Counted from the first letter of the stretch, positions 19,546 to 27,585 are shown. The stretch: DNA of 64,000 bases from Arenibacter catalasegens (GCF_002909235.1 NZ_PHQQ01000005.1:1-64000); one strand, 5' to 3'. A program made the numbers and translations. Notes: generated by a model not told the origin, from the letters alone.

Positions 19546-20394
19546 TCATGATGCCATTTTTTTAGCATTATAAATTTGATCGGGCGGCACTTTTCCTATT
19601 TCGGTATGCCTTCTTTTGGTATTATAGAACTCGATATACTCCCTTACCATTTGATAGAGGTCCAGACCCCCGTTTGGAGGATTCAGATATATCTTTTCAT
19701 ATTTGATCGACTTCCAGAAACGTTCGATGTAAATGTTGTCCAGGGCCCTTCCCTTGCCATCCATTGATATTTGGATGTTATTTTCTTTGAGCACATCGAT
19801 GTATTGGCCACTGGTATATTGAGCTCCCTGATCGGAGTTGTGTATCTCAGGCGCCCCGTATTTGGCAATGGTGTCCTCCAATAGTTCTATGCACCACTCT
19901 TTGTCCATTGAATTTGAAATGCTCCAATTAAGGATCTTTCTACTGTGTACATCGATTATGGCGTTCATGTACATAAAGCCCTGCAACATGGGAATATAAG
20001 TGATATCGGTCTGCCAGAGCTGATCGGGGCGTTCTATTTTCAGGTCCTTTAGCAGATAAGGGAACTTATAGCTCTTGGGGTCCCTGATAGTGGTCCTGGG
20101 CTTTCTATAAATGGTCTGTAGGTCCATAAGCTTATATAAGCGTCTTATCCTTTTCACGTTTACGCGATACCCAAGGTCAAGGTTCAGGTAATCGGTCATA
20201 CGTTCCGCCCCGTAGTAGGGGTGTTCCAAAAAGCAGGCATCCATTTCCTTCATAAGCTTTAGGTTCAACATACTCTCACTTCTGGGCCTGTAATAAAGAC
20301 CGGAGCGATGGATATCCAGGAGCTTACATTGTTGGACAAGGTTTAGCCTTGGATGGGACCTTACCACCTTCTGTCTTCTTTCGGTAGTGCTCAT
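19546..20394 (-). CDS. IS3-family transposase OrfB (DDE integrase core)
   Basis: 282 residues. The N-terminal third is the HTH_21-like segment found before the catalytic core of IS3 OrfB. The rve-type core follows, with the first Asp in WQTDITYIP, the second in HNSDQGAQYTS, and the Glu in NIYIERFWKSIKYE. The gene's ATG overlaps the orfA stop as ATGA, in the -1 frame relative to orfA. A fused OrfAB transposase could be made by frameshifting at TTTAAAG (20409-20415, minus strand). The core is intact, so the element may be active. Confidence 0.93.
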   Translation of the reverse strand: MSTTERRQKVVRSHPRLNLVQQCKLLDIHRSGLYYRPRSESMLNLKLMKEMDACFLEHPYYGAERMTDYLNLDLGYRVNVKRIRRLYKLMDLQTIYRKPRTTIRDPKSYKFPYLLKDLKIERPDQLWQTDITYIPMLQGFMYMNAIIDVHSRKILNWSISNSMDKEWCIELLEDTIAKYGAPEIHNSDQGAQYTSGQYIDVLKENNIQISMDGKGRALDNIYIERFWKSIKYEKIYLNPPNGGLDLYQMVREYIEFYNTKRRHTEIGKVPPDQIYNAKKMAS

Positions 20395-20669
20395 TTGCCC
20401 AAGGCTTTCTTTAAAAAATCGTTCTCCACTTGCAACTGGCCGATCTTATTGTAGAGTGGCCCGGTCCCGGAATCGGGATCTTCTTTTTCTGGTTTGGACC
20501 CGAAGGCCAGATCTGCATTTTCCAAAAACTCCCGTTTCCAACTTGATATTTGTGTAGGATGTAGTTCGAATTTGGCCGCGAGCTCTTGCAGGCTGCTATG
20601 CTCCTTTAACGCCTCAATGGCCACTTTGGCCTTGAACGATGCACTGAATTTTCTTCTTGATCTCTTCAT
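20391..20669 (-). CDS. IS3-family transposase OrfA (HTH)
   Basis: 92 residues of the HTH_Tnp_1 family: KFSASFKAKVAIEALKEHSS, then LAAKFELHPTQISSWKREFL as the helix-turn-helix, and a leucine-rich C-terminus (IGQLQVENDFLKKALGK) that would form the coiled coil for multimerisation. It recognises the element ends. The slippery heptamer T TTA AAG lies in frame at codons five to six before the stop, allowing a -1 shift into orfB. Confidence 0.92.
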   Translation of the reverse strand: MKRSRRKFSASFKAKVAIEALKEHSSLQELAAKFELHPTQISSWKREFLENADLAFGSKPEKEDPDSGTGPLYNKIGQLQVENDFLKKALGK

Positions 20670-20726
20670 ATTTGACAGGGTTAAATTACAACTTAACTTG
20701 CTGTCCTAAAATTGGGGAGTATTATA

Positions 20727-20879
20727 AAATACATTCGTAGGGATTGGTTAACCCTTATCTATCCTTTACCTAATAAAAGTGATGATATAAAGGCTTACAG
20801 CGTTGTAACGAGCAGTAGAAGTCATACAATGAAAAGATTGAAGCGCATTTATAAATATTATTTAATCCAAGTTGCCTAA
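20727..20879 (+). pseudogene. Possible 3' remnant of a gene cut by the IS
   Basis: Starting directly at the IS edge, one frame stays open for 50 codons to a TAA at 20877-20879 (it includes the segment RRDWLTLIYPLPNKSDDIKA). A run this long is uncommon in DNA this AT-rich. There is no start codon near the IS, so this may be the tail of an interrupted gene. I do not recognise the protein, and chance openness is not excluded. Confidence 0.35.
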
Positions 20880-20895
20880 ACTTTAGGACAATAAA

Positions 20896-20933
20896 AAAGG
20901 ATAACCAAATTACTAACTATTTAGTTATCCTTT
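20896..20933. repeat. 10-bp inverted repeat (hairpin) upstream of the helicase-like gene
   Basis: AAAGGATAAC (20896-20905) pairs with GTTATCCTTT (20924-20933) around an 18-base loop. It could be a terminator for something to the left or an attenuator or protein-binding site in the long leader of the gene at 21085. Confidence 0.6.
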
Positions 20934-20957
20934 AAGGTGTGATAGCACCATATAAAA

Positions 20958-21001
20958 ACGTGGTTAGTTGAATGTCAATTATAAGAGTAATTGAACCACG
21001 T
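20958..21001. repeat. 8-bp inverted repeat upstream of the helicase-like gene
   Basis: ACGTGGTT (20958-20965) and AACCACGT (20994-21001) flank 28 bases, 84 bases before the GTG start at 21085. Together with the hairpin at 20896 it makes this leader unusually structured, compatible with autoregulation or a replication start site. This interpretation is inference. Confidence 0.5.
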
Positions 21002-21084
21002 ACGAGAAACCCCTCTATATAAATATAACAAACATTTGTAATAAAGTCAAGTATTTATAGGGTCTCCGAATACCAATTTTAACC

Positions 21085-23904
21085 GTGAAAAATAATGAGG
21101 TTAAAGAAATTACATTTAAAACCAAGTACGTAAGTGGTGAGGCCTTAAAGGTTTTAACCACGTTTATTAAGAGCAAATATATTATAAAGGGTTCGACTGG
21201 AATAGGGGGAACGACCGCAGTATTTAACACTAACCATGGGAACAGGATAATTATTTCCCCCAATGTGGGAATGATTAAGGGCAAGGAACTTAAAAGGTGT
21301 GAATTTGTAAGCGACAAACAGGCGTTTATTTATTCTAAGAGTGCGGACAAGTGGGAGCAAGTTGAGGACTATTTAGTTAATAGTGAGATTCAAAGCTTAA
21401 TAATAAATACCACCCCCGAACAGATATTACAATTGTACGACAATAACAGGAATCTATATAATTTGCTGATTGACATACCCATTTTCATTGATGAAATTCA
21501 TTCTTATAGCGTGGACAACTCATATAGGGAAAGTGTGGGGGCATTTATGGAGCTTGTTTATAACGAATGGTTGAAACCTTTTATACTTTCAACAGCATCA
21601 CCCGTGGCTAGCTTTATTGATATACCCAAGGGAATTGATATTGAGTGTATAAAGGTAAGCCGTGAAAATGAACCAACTAAACAACTCCATTACTCAACTA
21701 ACCTGAAAGATGTTACCAATTTCATCGAAGCTGAAAACGCCAAGGGCAATTTGGTTGTGCTATTTACCAACGATAAAAAATATCATACGGCAAATAAGGC
21801 TAAAAAGGTTAAAAACCTTGTGGGGAATAACCTCAAAATTAAAATAGCACCTTACAAACGTACTAACAATATCAATGATTCAGATTTATTTGAATGTGAT
21901 TTGTTGGTGTGTAGTTCTGCCTATTTCGCTGGGTTCGATATTCCCGTTAATTGTTCGATTTGCATAGTTAGCAACCAATCCAAGGACGCTTATAAGATTT
22001 GCGTTAATAATGTAGTGCAAGCTTATGGGCGTTGCCGTGGTGTCGTTCAAAATGCCTTATTCATAAATGGTAAAAGTAAAATTAACAACCATTACCCAAC
22101 GTCTAAAAGTGAGTTGAACGGGTACTATGCGGACTATCTGAAAAAGGTTGAATATTACACTACACAATTAGAGGGCAAACAACTCCATTACCAAGTAAAG
22201 GAACATAAGCCATATATAAGCGAACAGTTATATGTTAACCGTGGGGCGTTGGTGGCTAATACCATCAATAAATTGCACGATTACCAACTTTACAATGATG
22301 AAATTTTAAGGAAAACCTTTGAGGGCTACAACTTCAATTTGATTGATTATATTGTTGTAAGTGAGTTTGATAAGGAGTTGAGCAGTTACCCATTTAAGGA
22401 GCGTTTAACGCACTTAATGAACTTGTCTGACATTGATTTGACACAAGGCTATAAATCCATTAAAAACAACTTTAAAAGCAAGGGTAACGGGGCGTTTAGT
22501 TCAAGTCTAGCTATTGAATATTTAACAGCATATTTAATTAAGGTATCCAATATGTCCGCCATGGCGGACAAACTACATAGTAAGAGGTTAAAGGTTAACG
22601 AGTTTTACAAGTCCTTTAATGTTTATCTACGTGTTAACAGCCCTACGGAACACCTCAACCACCAATTGACCAAGGCACAATATGAAAAAAGCTTTAGTCT
22701 TTACGGTAATAATCCAATTGATGGGTTGCAATACTTAATTGATGACTGGCATTACCTATATGCAATCTACAAGCTTAAAAATGGGATGTTCGATGATGCC
22801 ATTCTTAGGGAGTTGGATAAGTATGAGCAGTTTCACAATTCAGACCTATATACGAGCCTTTTTAAAGATAAACCACATAGGGTAAGGAATGCAAGAAACA
22901 GCGTTATAAAGACTTGTGAGGGGCTTAATATTGAATTGGCGGACTTTGAGTTATTCAAGTTAGATGAATGTATAAACCACGGCTTTAATATGTGTGATTA
23001 TTCTGGTAAGTATAACAATTATCACACCGCCAAACATAACGTTAATAAAATGGTTGAGGTTATTGGTTATATGCTTACCAACGAGGGCGTTAATTTTGAG
23101 GTTAAGGAAACTAAGAATAGGAGTTATAACCCAATTACACAACTACCAAGCGCACTAAGGCGAATAGTGCCTATTAAGTATGTCGAGATTGACATAACAA
23201 GCGCAAACCCTCAAATCGTGGATAGGATTTTAGGTAGTAATATAGGGCTTGACATTTACCAGAACTTAATGAAAAATAGGGGGGTTGAACGATATGAAGC
23301 TAAGAAGCTTTATAATACATTCCTAAATAACCATAGGGCGACGGTTAAGACCGCCACCAAGTTTTATTTAAGTTGTGGCTATCCAAACGATAAAGCCATG
23401 GATTTAGCCAAATTGACCGCCCAAGTTAAAAAGGGTAGCTTTTACGAGTCAATGACCGCTAGCGAATCGGTTATAATATTTGCTTATGAACAGTTCCTAA
23501 GTGATAATGGTATTAAGTCGCTTAGGTTTCACGATGCTGTATTAATTAAGGAAACCGATGCTAAGAAAATACACTTACCTACAGAAATGAAAAATTATAA
23601 ATTTCACTTAGGCTATTTTAATAACGATGAGCAATATATAAACAAGATGAAAAACAACGAATTGATAGAAGTAAAAACTAAACCTCAACACCCCAAAAAA
23701 CGAAGCTTTACCGAAATGATAGCATATTTGGAAGACCAAGTTAGGGTTGAAAAGAGGGAAGCTGAAAGAGGTTGGGTGATGGACTTATGTACTGATGCCG
23801 AGGAATGGACACCTAGTAAAACACTACAAATAATTACATTCAGTGAGGAAAGTTATAAGAGAGAGAAACAACTACACGGGGATATAGTTACACTTGGTTG
23901 GTAA
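21085..23904 (+). CDS. Helicase-like / polymerase-palm-like fusion protein of a mobile element
   Basis: A 939-residue protein starting with GTG. The N-terminal part resembles a superfamily 2 helicase: GSTGIGGTT (36-44) at the Walker A position but without the usual Lys, FIDEIHS (134-140) as Walker B, LSTASP (168-173) like motif III, and VVQAYGRCRG (310-319) like motif VI. Residues about 330-690 are helical and unrecognised. The C-terminal part has EIDITSANPQIVD (701-713) and LRFHDAVLI (813-821), which resemble motifs A and C (the HD pair) of family A DNA polymerases, with a possible motif B between them. A combined replication protein for a plasmid-like element is the simplest reading, but it rests only on motif resemblance. 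It converges with the serine recombinase gene and is separated from it by a strong hairpin. Confidence 0.6.
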   Translation: MKNNEVKEITFKTKYVSGEALKVLTTFIKSKYIIKGSTGIGGTTAVFNTNHGNRIIISPNVGMIKGKELKRCEFVSDKQAFIYSKSADKWEQVEDYLVNSEIQSLIINTTPEQILQLYDNNRNLYNLLIDIPIFIDEIHSYSVDNSYRESVGAFMELVYNEWLKPFILSTASPVASFIDIPKGIDIECIKVSRENEPTKQLHYSTNLKDVTNFIEAENAKGNLVVLFTNDKKYHTANKAKKVKNLVGNNLKIKIAPYKRTNNINDSDLFECDLLVCSSAYFAGFDIPVNCSICIVSNQSKDAYKICVNNVVQAYGRCRGVVQNALFINGKSKINNHYPTSKSELNGYYADYLKKVEYYTTQLEGKQLHYQVKEHKPYISEQLYVNRGALVANTINKLHDYQLYNDEILRKTFEGYNFNLIDYIVVSEFDKELSSYPFKERLTHLMNLSDIDLTQGYKSIKNNFKSKGNGAFSSSLAIEYLTAYLIKVSNMSAMADKLHSKRLKVNEFYKSFNVYLRVNSPTEHLNHQLTKAQYEKSFSLYGNNPIDGLQYLIDDWHYLYAIYKLKNGMFDDAILRELDKYEQFHNSDLYTSLFKDKPHRVRNARNSVIKTCEGLNIELADFELFKLDECINHGFNMCDYSGKYNNYHTAKHNVNKMVEVIGYMLTNEGVNFEVKETKNRSYNPITQLPSALRRIVPIKYVEIDITSANPQIVDRILGSNIGLDIYQNLMKNRGVERYEAKKLYNTFLNNHRATVKTATKFYLSCGYPNDKAMDLAKLTAQVKKGSFYESMTASESVIIFAYEQFLSDNGIKSLRFHDAVLIKETDAKKIHLPTEMKNYKFHLGYFNNDEQYINKMKNNELIEVKTKPQHPKKRSFTEMIAYLEDQVRVEKREAERGWVMDLCTDAEEWTPSKTLQIITFSEESYKREKQLHGDIVTLGW

Positions 23905-23997
23905 ACTGTTAAATATTCTTGGTGTGACATGACACCAAACTAAAAATCCTAAAAACCTTGTAAAGTACTGTAAACAAGTAATTAACCTAAATTCACT

Positions 23998-24050
23998 ACC
24001 CCCGTCCGCACCCCGTTATTTCTATATAACAACCCCCTGCGGACGGGGGT
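23998..24050. terminator. GC-rich bidirectional terminator between convergent genes
   Basis: A perfect 13-bp inverted repeat ACCCCCGTCCGCA (23998-24010) and TGCGGACGGGGGT (24038-24050) encloses 27 bases that contain a smaller GTTAT/ATAAC repeat. It lies between the helicase-like gene and the recombinase gene, which point toward each other. The T tracts are short, so another role, such as an origin or resolution structure, is possible. Confidence 0.65.
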
Positions 24051-24074
24051 TATTGGTACTATATAAAACGTTCA

Positions 24075-24674
24075 TCATTGGGTTGATTTTATTAACGCCT
24101 TAACCTTTTGAACAGTTGCAAGGCTAACACCGCTTAACGCTGCCGTGTTCCTTAATGACTGTTTAGCGTTAAGGTGCCTAACCACTTGCTTATACTTACT
24201 TAGTATTTGTTGAGGTGTTTCACTACTACCCTTAATACGACCTTTATACGTTCCTTTCGCTTTCGCAATGGAAATGCCCTCCCGTTGCCTTTCAAGTATT
24301 GCAGTACGTTCCATTTCTGAAATGGAACTCATTACGCTAATGATTAGGTTAAAGACTTGGTTAGGCTTACCATCTGTACGGCTTTCAATTCCTAAGTTAT
24401 CAACTTTAAGAGTAACACCGCTATCGTTGAGCCGTTGGACAGTTTGTAATATGTCCAAATTATTGCGCCCCAAACGGTCAATACTGCTAACACTGATATA
24501 ATCAACCTCACCAAGTTCAACCGCTTCAATCAACTTACTACCTTGCTCACGTTCGCTAAATGGAATCGAACCGCTAACCACATCATTAAATATTAATTCG
24601 TTATCGGTTGCCTTGTTTTTTTGGCGGTCTAATTTTTGGGTTGAGCTTGAAATCCTGTTATAACGTGCCTTCAT
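24075..24674 (-). CDS. Serine recombinase (resolvase/invertase type)
   Basis: A roughly 199-residue site-specific recombinase. Catalytic Ser is in YNRISSSTQ near the N-terminus; the conserved arginines are in SSIDRLGRNN and in the E-helix segment SSISEMERTAILERQREGI. A C-terminal helix-turn-helix (NAKQSLRNTAALSGVSLATVQKVKAL) binds DNA. The frame extends to a TTG at 24698, but that codon lies inside a TATCTTTG promoter element, so the ATG at 24674 is the start. A 13-bp inverted repeat at 24752-24808 is a candidate crossover or binding site. It is small enough to be a resolvase or invertase, for example for resolving dimers of a plasmid-like element, rather than a large integrase. Confidence 0.9.
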   Translation of the reverse strand: MKARYNRISSSTQKLDRQKNKATDNELIFNDVVSGSIPFSEREQGSKLIEAVELGEVDYISVSSIDRLGRNNLDILQTVQRLNDSGVTLKVDNLGIESRTDGKPNQVFNLIISVMSSISEMERTAILERQREGISIAKAKGTYKGRIKGSSETPQQILSKYKQVVRHLNAKQSLRNTAALSGVSLATVQKVKALIKSTQ

Positions 24675-24695
24675 AATGTATTGCTTTAAGATGCT

Positions 24696-24703
24696 CAAAG
24701 ATA
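24696..24703 (-). promoter_or_regulatory. -7 element of the recombinase gene
   Basis: The minus strand reads TATCTTTG, a match to TAnnTTTG, 22 bases upstream of the preferred ATG at 24674. No good -33 match is visible. Confidence 0.5.
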
Positions 24704-24751
24704 CATTTAATTTATTTAATGTACTAATATTAGGGTGGGTTTATTTAGCAC

Positions 24752-24808
24752 ACTTTAAACCTAGTGTTTGCGTTATACTAAAAAAAATAAGTATGCTAGG
24801 TTTAAAGT
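24752..24808. repeat. 13-bp perfect inverted repeat, candidate res/crossover site
   Basis: ACTTTAAACCTAG (24752-24764) is repeated in inverted form as CTAGGTTTAAAGT (24796-24808) around 31 bases that include a nested ATACT/AGTAT pair and an A8 tract. It lies just upstream of the promoter of the serine recombinase, where resolvase recognition sites usually sit. Confidence 0.7.
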
Positions 24809-25243
24809 ATAATCTAATAAAAGCACATCTGAATTAACTACCAAAAATATTTCTAATAAATCTTTAGTGAAGCTGTTCTACAAGTCGAGTATAAAGGTTA
24901 TATGTAAACGATGAGAGGTAGCATTGGAATCAAAATGGCTTTGAAATGGCTTTAAAAAGTACGTAGGGGCATTTTTGGAGCGTTAGCCACTAGGTTCAAC
25001 TACCCTTCATCTTTTTTACGCGAGATTGGGTGTTAAGTTTTGGAACAAAAGGAACATTTATACGCATAATGGAATAACTAGGAATTACCCCCCCCCTTGC
25101 ATAGACCCTGTAAAATTACATGGTTTAGGTATTGGCATAAGGGCTCGCGGTGTATGTTGAGTATTCCGGCTATTTATTCTATTCTAATGCTCCACGAATG
25201 TATAGCTCCTCTCAAATTTCATTACGAATTAAAATCTTAGTTT
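24809..25243. other. Intergenic stretch with C9 tract and small repeats
   Basis: No gene seen. It contains a tandem pair of AAATGGCTTT units (about 24935-24952), a run of nine C (25088-25096) and the palindrome TGTAAAATTACA shortly after it. These may belong to an origin or control region of the mobile element; no function is shown by the sequence. Confidence 0.5.
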
Positions 25244-25888
25244 TTATTCTGTACCAATTGTTTTAATTATAATCTCATTATTTTCATTAAGAGCCTTATC
25301 TATATTGCTTTTTTCTGTTTCTAATCTTTCTTTTTCTAACCGGTTGTACCAAATTGAATATAATTCTAAAACATTATTAAAATATTTTTGACCTGACAAT
25401 CGTAACAAATGTGGGAGGTATATTTTTACTGAATAACAAAAGGTATTACCAATAGTCAAAAATCCAACTTTCTCATCGGCCACTCCTGACACAAAAAATA
25501 TTGAAAATCCCTCAAGTCTATTGTAAACATCGAGTGTCGGTAGGTCTAATATTTTAAATCTCTCGTCTTCGTCCTTAAATATTTGCTTTGTCACCATTCC
25601 GTTCTTAGTCATAGTCACCGTAGATTTCTCAAAATATTCAATATTATTCTCCCTTATTGCCCTATCAAGGATGTTTATAAGTGGAATTATTGTAGTTAAA
25701 TAATATTCGCATTTATCTGCTGCAATCTTATATGATTCACGTTTTGCATTAATAATTCTAGACTCTTTTGTGGCCAGCACCTGATTTTTAGCTTCATCGA
25801 TTTGCCTAAGCCCTCTATAAGCCAAGTAGACTAGTACTGGAGCACTAATTAAATAGATTATCTCTAAAATGTTTTTAACTATCAGCAT
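25244..25888 (-). CDS. Hypothetical membrane-anchored protein (214 residues)
   Basis: One hydrophobic segment near the N-terminus (about residues 8-26) is followed by a long, charged, mostly helical cytoplasmic part with coiled-coil character (QIDEAKNQVLATKESRI). The pattern resembles small helical membrane proteins often found as cargo in mobile elements, but I do not recognise the family. It is transcribed away from the HNH nuclease gene; 249 bases separate the two starts. A role with the nuclease in defence is possible but not shown. Confidence 0.6.
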   Translation of the reverse strand: MLIVKNILEIIYLISAPVLVYLAYRGLRQIDEAKNQVLATKESRIINAKRESYKIAADKCEYYLTTIIPLINILDRAIRENNIEYFEKSTVTMTKNGMVTKQIFKDEDERFKILDLPTLDVYNRLEGFSIFFVSGVADEKVGFLTIGNTFCYSVKIYLPHLLRLSGQKYFNNVLELYSIWYNRLEKERLETEKSNIDKALNENNEIIIKTIGTE

Positions 25889-26137
25889 ATAAATATAATT
25901 TAGTTTAAAAGTACCCTTGTCATGAAAAATGAAACAATAAATAATTATAATTATTCAATAAATTTAAAGTCTAAGATATAATAATTAACTATATCTGCAA
26001 TACCCTTAAACACAAGCACGTCCATAACATTTACAGTTACGACGTTTTATTAATTGCAAGAGTATCACATAGCTTTGGAAGCTTGTATTGACTATATTTA
26101 ATAAAATTTATAACATACATGAGCCTAAATTAAAAAA

Positions 26138-26833
26138 ATGGACATTGACAATTCAAGGAGTATGGGTTGGTCTGAAGATGAGCTAAGAGCCTCTGTTCAG
26201 TCCTATTTAGAAATCCAAACTAGAACTAGACAAGGTGAAAACCCAATTAAGAAAAGGTATTATGAGAATCTATCTCAAAAGTATGGAAGGACAATTAAAG
26301 CTTATGAGTATAGAATGCAGAATATTTCTTATGTAATGCTATTGCAGGGCAGAGAGTGGATTTCTGGACTAGCCCCAATGTCAAATGTCGGAGCCAACAT
26401 AGCTGAGAAACTAGAGAATATTATAGCTGACATTGAAAAACGTAACCCAAATCCAATCGTTGCTTTCGAAGCGAAAGTTAAATCCGCCATTGGAAAGATG
26501 AAATTAACTAGGCCAAATGGGAGACAAAAGCCAAACAAGAATATTTATTTAATAAATGATTACGAACGAGATTTCATGGTAAAAGCTTGGGTACTTAAGA
26601 ATGCAGATGGTTGCTGTGAGTCATGTAACAAGAAGGCTCCATTTGAAACAATCGGAGGCTTACCTTATTTAGAAGTTCATCACGTTTTAAGCCTTGCAGA
26701 GGGGGGTTCTGATAAAGTTGAGAATACAGTAGCAGTTTGTCCTAATTGTCATAGAGAAGCTCACTATGGCACATTTAAAACTCAAATTAAGGATGCTTTC
26801 TATGCTAACATTAATCGACTGGTTGTTGAATAA
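26138..26833 (+). CDS. HNH endonuclease
   Basis: A 231-residue protein. The C-terminal third is an HNH nuclease of the McrA-like type: CESC at about 162-165, YLEVHHVLSLAEGGSDKVENTVAVCPNCH with the two active-site histidines and Asn, and the second CxxC that completes the structural zinc site, ending REAHYG. The N-terminal half (MGWSEDELRASVQSYLEIQ) is a predicted DNA- or modification-reading segment common to stand-alone restriction-like HNH proteins. No methyltransferase is next to it, so a type IV-like or element-defence nuclease is likely. It lies 50 bases from the interrupted comM and is the last gene of the putative mobile element. Confidence 0.85.
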   Translation: MDIDNSRSMGWSEDELRASVQSYLEIQTRTRQGENPIKKRYYENLSQKYGRTIKAYEYRMQNISYVMLLQGREWISGLAPMSNVGANIAEKLENIIADIEKRNPNPIVAFEAKVKSAIGKMKLTRPNGRQKPNKNIYLINDYERDFMVKAWVLKNADGCCESCNKKAPFETIGGLPYLEVHHVLSLAEGGSDKVENTVAVCPNCHREAHYGTFKTQIKDAFYANINRLVVE

Positions 26834-26847
26834 CAAAGCTATACATT

Positions 26848-27585
26848 ATGCAATTTAAAAACTCCACATTATACAGAGTAACAGACGTCGCCCTGGTCGG
26901 TGGGGGTGCCTATCCACAACCCGGAGAAATATCGCTGTCCCATAACGGAGTTTTATTTTTGGATGAATTGCCCGAGTTTAAGAGGGGCGTATTAGAGGTC
27001 ATGAGACAACCCTTGGAGGATAGGGAAGTTACCATTTCCAGGGCTAGATTTACAGTGACCTATCCCAGTAGCTTTATGTTGGTGGCCAGTATGAATCCAA
27101 GTCCCGGGGGATATTTTAACGACCCAGATGCTCCGGTTACCTCCTCACCAGCAGAGATGCAGCGCTACTTGAGCAAGATTTCTGGACCATTATTGGACCG
27201 TATCGATATTCATATAGAAGTAACCCCGGTACCTTTTGAAAAACTATCCGAAGAACGCAAAGGGGAAAGTAGTGTGGAAATTCGGAAGCGGGTTACGGCC
27301 GCTAGAGAGCTACAGACCCAACGCTTTTCGGAAATGGAGAACGTCCATTACAATGCCCAAATGAATACCAAACACATACGGAAATATTGCAAAATGGACG
27401 ACCCTTCTAAAGAGCTGTTGAAAAATGCTATGGAGCGACTAAATCTTTCAGCCCGCGCCTATGACCGAATTTTGAAAGTAGCAAGAACAATAGCCGACCT
27501 GGAAAAAGCCACGGATGTTAGCGGAAATCACATTGGCGAAGCCATCCAGTACCGCAGTCTAGACCGTGAAGGCTGGTTGGGATAA
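26848..27585 (+). pseudogene. comM: ComM (Mg-chelatase-like AAA protein), 5' half missing
   Basis: The frame encodes 245 residues; recognisable ComM sequence starts at TDVALVGGGAYPQPGEISL, about residue 12, and runs to the normal C-terminus (IGEAIQYRSLDREGWLG). ComM is normally about 510 residues. The ChlI-like N-terminal domain and the Walker A part of the AAA domain are missing; the Walker B part (GVLFLDELPEF), sensor segment and Mg_chelatase_C domain remain. The first 11 residues (MQFKNSTLYRV) come from the inserted DNA. ComM is a hexameric helicase for branch migration in natural transformation. Lacking Walker A, this fragment cannot work as an ATPase. comM is a known insertion site for genomic islands in other bacteria, which supports an element ending here at about 26880. 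Confidence 0.9.

Larger units (their letters stand above)
19498..20726 (-). mobile_element. Complete IS3-family insertion sequence (copy 2)
   Basis: About 1229 bases with two overlapping transposase genes on the minus strand. The ends read TACACTACTCCCC (19498) and, on the other strand, TATAATACTCCCC (20726), an 11 of 13 match; inside them GACAGC is also shared. The exact ends may be off by a few bases and I could not find a clear target duplication (flanks TAA and AAA). The right-hand 125 bases are identical to copy 1 at the window start, in opposite orientation. Confidence 0.88.

Noticed and set aside
24980-25000. Possible tRNA T-arm (GGTTCAACTACC) as an attachment site
   Set aside because: The stem bases on both sides do not pair and no tRNA body precedes it.
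25080-25130. CRISPR-like or phage attachment structure near the C tract
   Set aside because: Only one palindrome and one homopolymer are present; no regular repeats or spacers.
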